Source of the DNA: Candidatus Tepidiaquacellales bacterium UBA2330
GTDB lineage: Bacteria; Bacteroidota; Ignavibacteria; Tepidaquicellales; Tepidaquicellaceae
Reading direction: 5' to 3'
DNA: 60,016 bases
NCBI GenBank assembly: GCA_002344965.1
Contig: DDUU01000014.1
Span: forward strand, 1 to 60,016
Part shown: in pieces, positions 18,834-26,707 of the stretch
Numbering within the stretch: the stretch's first letter is position 1
How the letters are laid out: each line of letters opens with the position of its first letter
Program-made: the position numbers and the translations under genes
Notes under the pieces: model-generated
Databases searched by the model: none
What the model saw: the letters and a program-made list of their open reading frames with translations, nothing else
What the model was told of the DNA's origin: nothing

Positions 18834-19601
18834 TTATTCCGGTATGCAGCCATTTAATTTTTCGCCTAAGAATTTCAGCGGGTTGTATTTTTTTCTGACA
18901 AGTTTATATTTTTCAACTGCACTTTTTTGAATATGCGCTATTGCATCTTCCACCGAATCAGTCAGAATAAAAAGCTTCAGATCCTCGGGACTGATTGTTT
19001 TATTTTTGACAAAGTCTTCCAGAAGTTCGGTAAGATTTTTCCAGTAATCCTTTCCCATAATGACAACCGGAAAACCTGAGATTTTTTTTGTTTGTATTAG
19101 AGTAAGAGTTTCGAAAAGTTCATCCATAGTGCCGGCGCCTCCCGGCATCACTACGAAAGCGTAAGAATATTTCAGAAGAAGAACTTTTCTGACAAAGAAG
19201 TATTTGAAAGTTATCCATTTATCCATATAAGGATTCGGATCCTGTTCGAATTCAAGTTCTATATTACAACCCACAGATCTACCTCCGGCTTCTTTAGCGC
19301 CGCGGTTGGCAGCTTCCATAATACCGGGTCCGCCGCCTGTCATAACTGTGAAACCTATTTCAGTAAGACGTTTTCCTATTTCCCTCGCGGTTTTGTAATA
19401 GATGTGATCTTCATCAAATCTTGCGGATCCGAAAACAGTAACACAAGGTCCTACAAAATGAAAAGCCCTGAAACCTTTTATGAATTCAAACAAAACTTCA
19501 ATAGTGAAGAAGAATTCTTTTTTCCGTGATCTTGGTCCTTCGAGAAAAAATTTTTCTTCCTGTGATATTTTTTTTTCTGAAGCCGGGTTATCAGTATTAA
19601 T
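18834..19601 (-). CDS. LOG-family (TIGR00730) nucleotide phosphoribohydrolase, probable non-AUG start
   Basis: Rossmann-fold LOG-family protein, recognised from GGGPGIMEAANRGA and MPGGAGTMDELFE. Related proteins hydrolyse cytokinin riboside 5'-monophosphate or other nucleoside monophosphates. The first recognised start codon in frame is TTG at 19493 (219 residues, MFEFIKGF). However, the frame is open 36 codons further and encodes EEKFFLEGPRSRKKEFFFT, which I recognise as the conserved N-terminus of this family. A good Shine-Dalgarno AAGGAG sits at 19619-19614, and no ATG, GTG or TTG follows it before 19493. I therefore place the start at ATT 19601 (ATC 19607 is an alternative). It is convergent with the YifB gene, 8 bp apart. 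Confidence 0.87.
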   Translation of the reverse strand: MNTDNPASEKKISQEEKFFLEGPRSRKKEFFFTIEVLFEFIKGFRAFHFVGPCVTVFGSARFDEDHIYYKTAREIGKRLTEIGFTVMTGGGPGIMEAANRGAKEAGGRSVGCNIELEFEQDPNPYMDKWITFKYFFVRKVLLLKYSYAFVVMPGGAGTMDELFETLTLIQTKKISGFPVVIMGKDYWKNLTELLEDFVKNKTISPEDLKLFILTDSVEDAIAHIQKSAVEKYKLVRKKYNPLKFLGEKLNGCIPE

Positions 19602-19788
19602 AGTGATTATTATCTCCTTAAAAATTAATGAGGTAAAATACTTATTAAAAATAACTGAATAAGTATAAAATTTGAGATGATTAAATTATTTCAATATTTA
19701 AATACAGTGTATAAGAAAGGGTTGAATTCCGAAAGGATGCCGGAGCAGCAGAAAAGTTTCCGGGTTTTAAAAGCGGGTTGTTTGGTTG

Positions 19789-19848
19789 TGTATAACGGAA
19801 TTCAATTCCGTTATACAGCGAATAAACCACTAAAGTGGTTTATTCGCT
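19789..19848. repeat. Two abutting perfect hairpins (dispersed palindromic repeat)
   Basis: Within the 313-bp gap between the LOG gene and the c-heme barrel gene, two perfect inverted repeats sit back to back. Hairpin 1 is a 13-bp stem, TGTATAACGGAAT with its complement at 19805-19817, loop TCA. Hairpin 2 is a 15-bp stem, AGCGAATAAACCACT (19817-19831) with its complement at 19834-19848, loop AA. The core of hairpin 2 recurs at 45096-45115. There is no T run, so it is not a standard terminator. I see no gene in the rest of this gap. Confidence 0.85.
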
Positions 19849-19914
19849 ACTCACCTTTTTAATCTTTCTCCAAATTTTAAACGGAATAAAAATAAAATCA
19901 GATCAATGCTTTTC

Positions 19915-21060
19915 TTAAAAATAAAAATGAAAATTCCACTGCCATTCATTATTTTTTTTGCCCGGCTCTTCCATGGGAAATCTTACCATTAGCTCCGTCT
20001 CTAAACCGTAAAAAGGAAATATCCCGAAACCGGCGCTTATTCTTTTTACATCATCATTTTCTACGTCGCGGTTTCTGTCATAATATTCGTATTGACCTCT
20101 CAGTTCCAAACCTCTTATAATTATTACATTAAGTTCACCGAACCAGTAAAGCGTCCGTCTTAACGGAACATCAGATTTATTCTCTTCAAAATCTATTTCA
20201 CCAAGCAATGCAGCTCTTTTTAAAATTCCGATTTTTGCAAAAGCGCCGAATGCCTGTTTTAATGCTGTTATTGTCTGCGTAAAACCTGTATCAATTGTAT
20301 TGTAAGGATTATTTAAAAAGGAACCTCCGAAATTAATATTAAAATCTCTGTCATTGAAATCAAATGTAAAGTCAGTCGAAGCTACAAACATTTTATGCGG
20401 ATCGCGGCCGAGAAAATCAAGGTTCATGGGATTATATAATCCAACGCTCGCTCTGAACCAGTCAGGAGATACTCCCAGTTCAAACCCGGTATTAGCATAA
20501 TAAGGTGTATTCAATAACACCTGCCTTTGATACGCTCTGTGCTCGACTATCCTGATTCCGTAATCAGGTGAGAATCTGCCGATTTTAAGATATGCGTTAG
20601 CCGGCAGATTGGAGATCATTCCGAATACTTCATACTTTGTCTCTATTCCCGGTATGTTAATTCCTGAAGTTGCAAAAATGTTCAGGATTTTATTTATCTC
20701 TGCATTTATATAAATGTCTCCCTGCATTGCAAGAAATGAATTGTAATTAGCAGATCCTTCTACTTCATTGTCCACCTGAGCTACTCTTACATCACCGCCG
20801 AGAGTGATCCCTTTTGATATTTTCGGAGAAAACTTTGTCTTTCCCGCGATCTTCTCAAACATATCCATCTTGAGATTTTTCTTAGCGAAATAATCACCGC
20901 CTTTGTTTCTCATTAATCCGCCGGTAGGATTTACATGGCAGTCCATGCACTTGTCTCCGGTATAAGCTGAAAACCTTGGATATGAGTATGAGTTGATTGG
21001 GATGAAAAATCTGAAAGAAATTATAATCAGTACAAACAGAAGCAATAATTTAATTTTCAT
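19915..21060 (-). CDS. Outer-membrane beta-barrel protein with N-terminal c-type heme motif
   Basis: A 381-residue protein with a signal peptide (about 1-26), then one heme c-binding motif CMDCH at residues 38-42 within a conserved RFSAYTGDKCMDCHVNPTG context, then about 300 residues of alternating beta-strand pattern ending in Phe (FHFYF), typical of an outer-membrane barrel. The heme motif next to the mature N-terminus would place a c-heme on the periplasmic side of the barrel. A role in electron transfer across or near the outer membrane is inference; no multiheme cytochrome is next to it. I do not recognise a named family. No operon partner: 126 bp separate it from the lipoprotein gene upstream. 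Confidence 0.7.
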   Translation of the reverse strand: MKIKLLLLFVLIIISFRFFIPINSYSYPRFSAYTGDKCMDCHVNPTGGLMRNKGGDYFAKKNLKMDMFEKIAGKTKFSPKISKGITLGGDVRVAQVDNEVEGSANYNSFLAMQGDIYINAEINKILNIFATSGINIPGIETKYEVFGMISNLPANAYLKIGRFSPDYGIRIVEHRAYQRQVLLNTPYYANTGFELGVSPDWFRASVGLYNPMNLDFLGRDPHKMFVASTDFTFDFNDRDFNINFGGSFLNNPYNTIDTGFTQTITALKQAFGAFAKIGILKRAALLGEIDFEENKSDVPLRRTLYWFGELNVIIIRGLELRGQYEYYDRNRDVENDDVKRISAGFGIFPFYGLETELMVRFPMEEPGKKNNEWQWNFHFYF

Positions 21061-21186
21061 AATTAGTTAATTGAGTTTAAAAAAATTATAAATCAAAATT
21101 ATTTAAATTATTTCAATATAACAAAAATTAAATTCCGCTATTTGTAGAAATCAAATTTTAAATTAACTGTGCGCTAGTTTCTACAA

Positions 21187-21621
21187 TCAGTATTTCATTA
21201 TCTTCACTTTGCCTGTAGATGTTTTTCCCCTGAATACTGAATAGCGCCATTCACCTGAAAGTCCGCTTGTCTTGATATCCATATTCCAGAATACATTACT
21301 GTCGGCTATTCTCGGATTTGTATTAATGAAAACCTTCTTCTCCGGCAAATTAACATTACCGGAAAATTCATTGCTCATGGAAGTATAACCCGGGAAATCA
21401 TTCACATAATTTTTTGTGACAAGTAATGTTCCTGTTATTTCTCCGTTTTCATAAGTTTTTACTGTTATAATTCCGTCAATCAGCGCTTTGCCTGTGCTGT
21501 CAGACATTTTATATCTGTATTTCCCTTTTCCGAATTTAAAATTTTCCGCGTCTTCGCTTGAAGAGCAGCTAAGGGCAGTAAATATTACTGCTGCAAGAAG
21601 TAAATTTAAAATTTTCAGCAT
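21187..21621 (-). CDS. Hypothetical lipoprotein
   Basis: A 144-residue protein with a lipoprotein signal (hydrophobic segment followed by TALSC, Cys19) and a beta-rich body that I do not recognise. The body contains FGKGKYRYKMSDSTGKALID and ends in KVKIMKY. It is on the same strand as the c-heme barrel gene but 126 bp away. Function unknown; an envelope location is supported only by the signal sequence. Confidence 0.7.
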   Translation of the reverse strand: MLKILNLLLAAVIFTALSCSSSEDAENFKFGKGKYRYKMSDSTGKALIDGIITVKTYENGEITGTLLVTKNYVNDFPGYTSMSNEFSGNVNLPEKKVFINTNPRIADSNVFWNMDIKTSGLSGEWRYSVFRGKTSTGKVKIMKY

Positions 21622-21762
21622 TATTTTTTTTTAGTTTTCAAAATTTTTTAATCTGTTTGATTAGAATTACTTTCTATTAAAATACCCGGCATATCAGGTC
21701 TATAATAAATTTATTAAACTAATCCTCTTTATTAATATTAATTAATAATAGGACATTTGTCA

Positions 21763-21880
21763 TTACTTTAATAAAATCATCCGCTTCGTATCAGCAAACT
21801 CCCTTGCTTCTAACTTATAATAATACACCCCGCTCGAAAGTCCGCTGCAGTCAAACTCCACTTTCCGTTTGCTGTTGTTC
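21763..21880 (-). pseudogene. Remnant of a T9SS C-terminal sorting domain
   Basis: On the minus strand, codons ending in TAA at 21763-21765 encode a typical T9SS sorting-domain end: VEFDCSGLSSGVYYYKLEA followed by REFADTKRMILLK. No start or upstream gene exists. Just upstream the matching continuation (EQQQ, as in the usual VNEQQQ of such domains) is in a different frame, so a frameshift has occurred, and homology is lost by about 21880. This is a decayed 3' end of a secreted-protein gene. It lies in the 400-bp gap between the lipoprotein and M12 protease genes, which otherwise holds only a terminator. Confidence 0.8.
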
Positions 21881-21954
21881 ACGATCGCTTCGCTCCCTTA
21901 AGACCAACAACGGCGTGAATTTCTTCATCATTATTTTTTTGATTAAATTTCTTA

Positions 21955-21981
21955 CAAAAAAGCCCGGAGTGACCGGGCTTC
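21955..21981 (-). terminator. Rho-independent terminator of the M12 protease operon
   Basis: On the minus strand the stem AAGCCCGGTC / GACCGGGCTT-like hairpin (21961-21980, eight strong pairs AAGCCCGG with CCGGGCTT) is followed by a T run at 21961-21955. It lies 40 bp past the stop of the M12 metalloprotease gene. Confidence 0.85.
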
Positions 21982-22021
21982 AAATTATTTTTTAATTTCT
22001 AATTTAAAAATCACCGGAATA

Positions 22022-23743
22022 TTATTTTATCAGTACCATACGTTTCACTTCTCTGAAATTACCCGTATTGAGCTCATAGAAATATATCCCGCTGGAAACA
22101 TTATACTCCGCTGATCTGAAAACCACATCATAAAATCCCGGCGTATAAAATTTATCAGACAGTAATACTGCAATTGTCTTTCCGCTCATGTCATAAATTT
22201 TAAGTGAAACTGCAGCTTCCTCCGGAAGCGCAAATCGGATTTTAGTTTCCGGATTAAACGGGTTCGGTGAATTCTGATAAAGGTTAAATGTCGAAGGTCT
22301 CTCCGATGAATTAAGCTCCTGTGTAAGACAACTGGCTTGTGCATATCTCAATCGAATTGTATCACCGGGCAACGGACCGAATCCTGAAGCAAGGTTTATG
22401 CCTCCTCCCTGATTTAACGGCCATAAATGACAGTAACTCATTATCGTGCCAACTCTGGCTCTTATCTGCTGCTGTGTAAAACAGTTTCCCTCGGCATAAT
22501 AACAGGAATCAATCGCTCTGTTCGTTCCGCCGCCGACCGGCCACACGCAGGAATGAGTATGTCTTGATCCAACGTTGTGTCCCATTTCATGTGTAATTAC
22601 CTGGACAGTCCACGAGAATGTAGGATAACCCTGATAACTGTTTTCTATATTACTGAATGCGAATCTGCCGGCAGAATCCTGTGCGCTGTAATTGCTGCAC
22701 ATTACTCTGATCCAGGCAATTCCCCCCATATTCGCATTTCTGGTAGAAAGCAAATGAGCGATGTTTCCCTGGAAATTATCTCGTGTATTGCCTCCGAATC
22801 TTAGTAACACTAAATATGAATCGTTAAGTCCGCTGTATGGGTCATTAGCAGTCCATACCCCGACTGACGAAACAACAAAAGGAATTTGTTCATTCTGATA
22901 TATCGTCTTTACGTTGTTAAACATTGCTGTAATAAAATTTCCTACATTCTGTGTGTTGCTTCCGTTGTCCTGATACATTTTAAAATCAGCTTCGAAATAT
23001 ACTTTAATCGGAAGACGGTTCGGATCATCAGTCTGTATATTACCGTTTGTGACTTCATTCGGAATATAAGGTCTGATGAATTTTTCTTCATAATCTTCCA
23101 CTCCGCATTTATAATTATTTGTTACATTCATATCAGCGTCATTATAAAAAATATAATTGTCTGTATTTGATTTATCACTGTTAGTAATGCTCCCTAGTAT
23201 ATAGTTGCCGTTTTCATCTGATATAATTGCAACAACCATGTTGTCAAAGACGCTCAGCGATGCCAGTGATCTGTCATTTCCTTTTATAATGCCGTTATAG
23301 TGAAGTCCGTGTTTATAATTCACATACCGGTCGCCGTTTCCGGATTTTTCAAAAATTGTAAAATCATCGGATACCGGCTGAGAACGCGTAAGCTCAAGCA
23401 CGGCAAAATCTCTTTCACTAATTGGTATTTTAAATTCTATGTTTTCTTCCCTTGCTCCGGTAAAACTTCTTAGCTGATCTTTATTCAGTTTTAGTATAGT
23501 TGCTTTTCGGACAAAAGAAGATGTATTGTCATTTTCGCCGGTGTTTTCGGAAAAATCAAAAAGTTTAACGCTGCTGAACTCTTCAGTCTGTCTCTTTTCG
23601 CGTATTACTTCACTGACTTTTTTAATACTATTATTAACAGCATTAGTCTGATTTTCTGAGTTAACTTTATTTCCGGAATATTCAGTACCTGTTAAGAATG
23701 ATACAAGTATAATTGCTAAAGGTAAAAGTATTAACTTTTTCAT
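22022..23743 (-). CDS. T9SS-sorted M12-type zinc metalloprotease
   Basis: A 573-residue secreted metzincin. A signal peptide (1-20) is followed by a propeptide-like region to about 220. The catalytic domain contains HEMGHNVGSRHTH near 385-397 (HExxHxxGxxH zinc site of M12/reprolysin-like enzymes) and a Met-turn in MSYCHLW near 430. The last 85 residues are a T9SS sorting domain with NSPNPFNPETKI. The gene starts 2 bp after the lipocalin-like gene, with AGGAG before its ATG, so the two form an operon. Cleavage of extracellular protein is the expected activity. The specific substrate is unknown. Confidence 0.92.
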   Translation of the reverse strand: MKKLILLPLAIILVSFLTGTEYSGNKVNSENQTNAVNNSIKKVSEVIREKRQTEEFSSVKLFDFSENTGENDNTSSFVRKATILKLNKDQLRSFTGAREENIEFKIPISERDFAVLELTRSQPVSDDFTIFEKSGNGDRYVNYKHGLHYNGIIKGNDRSLASLSVFDNMVVAIISDENGNYILGSITNSDKSNTDNYIFYNDADMNVTNNYKCGVEDYEEKFIRPYIPNEVTNGNIQTDDPNRLPIKVYFEADFKMYQDNGSNTQNVGNFITAMFNNVKTIYQNEQIPFVVSSVGVWTANDPYSGLNDSYLVLLRFGGNTRDNFQGNIAHLLSTRNANMGGIAWIRVMCSNYSAQDSAGRFAFSNIENSYQGYPTFSWTVQVITHEMGHNVGSRHTHSCVWPVGGGTNRAIDSCYYAEGNCFTQQQIRARVGTIMSYCHLWPLNQGGGINLASGFGPLPGDTIRLRYAQASCLTQELNSSERPSTFNLYQNSPNPFNPETKIRFALPEEAAVSLKIYDMSGKTIAVLLSDKFYTPGFYDVVFRSAEYNVSSGIYFYELNTGNFREVKRMVLIK

Positions 23744-23745
23744 AT

Positions 23746-24213
23746 TTATCTCCTTTTGTCAGATGAATTAATAAAATCAGTACCAGGCGCATTGATTATT
23801 GGATCAGGCGCAGTTACAATTTTTTGATATTTCAGATTTCTGTTCACATTTGTTCCCGTCAGCAGAAGTTCCTGATTACTGTTTGCAAACTCCACATTAT
23901 AGGAAATGGATGTTTCTGTATAAGTAAGTACATTATTTACAACCTGAAAATTTCTTGTAATTGTATTTGAATTCGGACATGTAAGCTGCGCCTGCCCGCT
24001 AGTCTGAAATACTACAGTTTCGTTAGGACATATATCCTGTGCAGAGCCGGTTTGTTCTGTAAGCTTCCAGCTGCCGACTATATCACCCGGAACATCCGGC
24101 GCTATGGCATTTAACGCATCTTCACATTCACTTCCAGTTATGGTCAGATACATTAATATGGAAATGCTAAGAACAGACAAAATCCCTTTACCAATTAAAT
24201 AATTTTTCTTCAT
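23746..24213 (-). CDS. Lipocalin-like secreted protein
   Basis: A 155-residue protein with an N-terminal hydrophobic segment ending ITGSEC, possibly a lipoprotein signal. The body opens with GDIVGSWKLTEQTG and continues as short beta-strands (ETVVFQTSGQAQLTC, NNVLTYTETSISYNV, ELLLTGTNVNRNLKYQKI), the pattern of small lipocalin-like (DUF4923-type) domains in Bacteroidota. It is the first gene of an operon with the M12 metalloprotease 2 bp downstream. A chaperone, inhibitor or ligand-binding role for the protease is possible but only inferred from position. Confidence 0.7.
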   Translation of the reverse strand: MKKNYLIGKGILSVLSISILMYLTITGSECEDALNAIAPDVPGDIVGSWKLTEQTGSAQDICPNETVVFQTSGQAQLTCPNSNTITRNFQVVNNVLTYTETSISYNVEFANSNQELLLTGTNVNRNLKYQKIVTAPDPIINAPGTDFINSSDKRR

Positions 24214-24314
24214 AATCTGTTTTTTTAAGGCAATTTAAAGATATTAGTTTTCAATATCAACAATTATTTATAAAGTCACGCTCACTTTAAAATTTTTTTA
24301 AAGTATAGTAAATT

Positions 24315-24358
24315 AAAGATAGATTATTTAAATAAAAGATACTATCTTAACTATCTTT
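24315..24358 (+). promoter_or_regulatory. Nested inverted repeats upstream of the beta-helix protein gene
   Basis: The leader contains AAAGATAG (24315-24322) and its complement CTATCTTT (24351-24358), with an inner pair AAGAT (24336-24340) / ATCTT (24344-24348). These sit 34 bp upstream of the ATG at 24392, in the only non-coding gap between two divergent secreted-protein genes. They could be an operator or an mRNA leader hairpin. No factor is identified. Confidence 0.35.
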
Positions 24359-24391
24359 AAAAAACAATATTTAAAAAATTAAACCAGGGAA

Positions 24392-26569
24392 ATGAAAAAA
24401 ACACTTTCTTCTTTGTTTGTTGCTGTATTATTTCTGGCAATGAGCAATTTCGCTTTTTCACAGGTTGACGTTAGTCCAAATAACGCAACTTATGCAAATT
24501 TAAAAACAGCTTTTAATGCTATCAATGCTGGTACTCACGGCAACGGCGCAGTAACAGCTATAATTACTGCTAACATTGCAGAGCCTGATTCAGCAACACT
24601 TATTGGCGGTGTATTCACCAGCTGCCTTATCGGAACAAGCGGCGCTTTTACCGTAACAAGTACATTAGGCAGTGCAACAAACGGATTTATAGGCGGTGTG
24701 ATTAATTTAGACGGCGCTGATAATGTTACGATTGACGGCAGAATCGGACAGACCGGTTCTACAAATTCTTTAACAATAGCTTATGCCGGAACACTTACAA
24801 ACTACACTCTTGTAAAAATCTTCAACACTGCTACATCCAACACAGTCAAATATGTTAATCTCAGCGGTCTTGTAAATTCTACATTATTCGGAAGAATAGT
24901 GCAGATCGGTCAGACTTCTTCCGGATCAGTCGGAAACAACAGTAATATAGTTGAAAACTGTATTATTAACGGCGGTACAAGAGGAATTCAGGTTTTTGGA
25001 ACAAACCAGGTCGGAGCAGCTACTTTTACAACAAATGATGACAACATTTTCAGAAATAACATTGTACAAAACCAAAACGGAATTGGAATATTCATCGGTA
25101 GTCACGTCGTGAATTGTGAAGCTTCAGGAAACACAATCAGGTTTACTCAAACCAGTATGACTACACAAACTTCATTTACCGGTATTCAGGTTCAGGCAGT
25201 AGGAAACATTAAAATTACCGGAAACAGAATTTATGATTTCAATCTTTCAGGCGCTCCTAATGCAGCATACAGAGGATCAATTTCATTACCTGTTGTTTTA
25301 TCTGCTCCGCTTGTAACGCCGACAACGGTGGTTGATTATATAAACAATATGGTATCTGTAGTTTCAAATGCATCTACAGCAGGATTCTCAGGAACATGTA
25401 TTCAGACACAGTTTTCAAATACACCGGCTTCATTTGCCAATTACACTGCAAATGTTTACAACAACACAATGTTTATGGGCGGATCAACTTCAGTTACAGT
25501 TGCTAATTTGTCAGGCGCATATACAGCAAATATTGTAACTCCGATCGCAACTCAAACATACAATCTCAAATACAGAAATAATATAGCTGTTAACAGAAGA
25601 TCAGGCGGATCAACAGGTGCATTCCAGATCGCTCAGGATATTGACAGTAACAGCAACCTTACTTCAGTATTAGATAATAATCTTGCTTTTGCAAACGGTA
25701 CAGTTGCTAATTCATGGGCAGCTGCTTACGGTTCTTTTGTATATCCTAACGGAGCAATTATCGCATATAAAAATCAGCTATGTTCAGAAAGTAAAGAACA
25801 GCATTCAATGTTTAAAGATGTTAGATTTGTATCTGAATCAGATCTTCACTTAGCCGGACCAGTCGGCGGTGACTTAGCAGGAGCTCCTCTTGCAGCGGTA
25901 ACGATTGACTTTGATAATGCTTCAAGAGATGCTTTATATCCATACAAAGGTTGTGACGAAGGTGCAGCATTCAAAATACTTGACCTTGGCGCACAGCTTG
26001 AAGGCGTATCAAATACAGATGAAATTAAAGTTGTTCTGAAAACCGGAGCTTGCGTAGTTGTATCAACATGTACCGGAGATCTTAACGGAACAGGTAAATT
26101 TGCTTTCGGTGATTCAGTAGCTAACGGTTCATATATTATTGAAGTAGTCAGCAGAAATCACATCAGAACTTCAAGCGCAGCAGCAGTTTCCTTCGGTGCT
26201 GGCACAACTTCATATGATTTCAGAACAGGTCTGTCACAGGCATTCGGAAGCAATATGATAATTGATGGCGGAAACGCAGCATTCTTCGGCGGTGAAGTTA
26301 CGGGTGACGGAGTTATTGACCTTAGTGACGGTGCAGCAGTAGATAATGACGCATTTTCCTTTATCGCAGGATGCAGAGTGTTAACTGATATAAATAATGA
26401 CGGTGTTGTTGATCTTTCAGATGCAGCATTACCGGATAACAATGCATTCAACTTTGTTGCAGAAAACTTACAATGTCCGGGTACAGCAGTTATCAATGCT
26501 GAACCGACTGAAGTTATAAGAAAAGATAAAAACCTTGAATCTTTAAAAACTCTTAATTTAGGTTTCTAA
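24392..26569 (+). CDS. Secreted beta-helix protein with C-terminal dockerin-like calcium repeats
   Basis: A 725-residue protein rich in Asn, Thr and Ala. A signal peptide (1-23, ending AFS-Q) is followed by a parallel beta-helix-like region (about 90-420: GVINLDGADNVTIDGRIG, SNIVENCIINGGTRGIQVFG, EASGNTIRF, NIKITGNRIYDF). Near residue 560 a beta domain begins (TGDLNGTGKFAFGDSVANG, then GSYIIEVVSRNHI). Residues about 634-695 hold two EF-hand-like calcium loops, TGDGVIDLSD and DINNDGVVDLSD, resembling dockerin type I repeats. There is no NPFNP sorting domain, unlike the other secreted proteins here. The gene has its own leader and a strong terminator. Function unknown; polysaccharide binding or a surface layer are possibilities. 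Confidence 0.8.
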   Translation: MKKTLSSLFVAVLFLAMSNFAFSQVDVSPNNATYANLKTAFNAINAGTHGNGAVTAIITANIAEPDSATLIGGVFTSCLIGTSGAFTVTSTLGSATNGFIGGVINLDGADNVTIDGRIGQTGSTNSLTIAYAGTLTNYTLVKIFNTATSNTVKYVNLSGLVNSTLFGRIVQIGQTSSGSVGNNSNIVENCIINGGTRGIQVFGTNQVGAATFTTNDDNIFRNNIVQNQNGIGIFIGSHVVNCEASGNTIRFTQTSMTTQTSFTGIQVQAVGNIKITGNRIYDFNLSGAPNAAYRGSISLPVVLSAPLVTPTTVVDYINNMVSVVSNASTAGFSGTCIQTQFSNTPASFANYTANVYNNTMFMGGSTSVTVANLSGAYTANIVTPIATQTYNLKYRNNIAVNRRSGGSTGAFQIAQDIDSNSNLTSVLDNNLAFANGTVANSWAAAYGSFVYPNGAIIAYKNQLCSESKEQHSMFKDVRFVSESDLHLAGPVGGDLAGAPLAAVTIDFDNASRDALYPYKGCDEGAAFKILDLGAQLEGVSNTDEIKVVLKTGACVVVSTCTGDLNGTGKFAFGDSVANGSYIIEVVSRNHIRTSSAAAVSFGAGTTSYDFRTGLSQAFGSNMIIDGGNAAFFGGEVTGDGVIDLSDGAAVDNDAFSFIAGCRVLTDINNDGVVDLSDAALPDNNAFNFVAENLQCPGTAVINAEPTEVIRKDKNLESLKTLNLGF

Positions 26570-26595
26570 AATTCAAAAATATATTTTTTTAAAAT

Positions 26596-26627
26596 AACCC
26601 CGGTTGTTCATTCAGCCGGGGTTTTTT
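26596..26627 (+). terminator. Rho-independent terminator
   Basis: Stem AACCCCGG (26596-26603) with CCGGGGTT (26616-26623), loop of 12 bases, followed by TTTT. It ends the beta-helix protein gene. Confidence 0.9.
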
Positions 26628-26707
26628 ATTTTATAAAGCGTTTTGATAATATTATTATCTTGATTTTAAAAATTGATATACAAAGTTTATTTAAATAAAA
26701 AATTATC

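Noticed and set aside
19677..19862. Small open frame of 61 codons over the double hairpin
   Set aside because: It reads through two perfect palindromes, has no family match I recognise, and most of its coding is forced by the repeat sequence.
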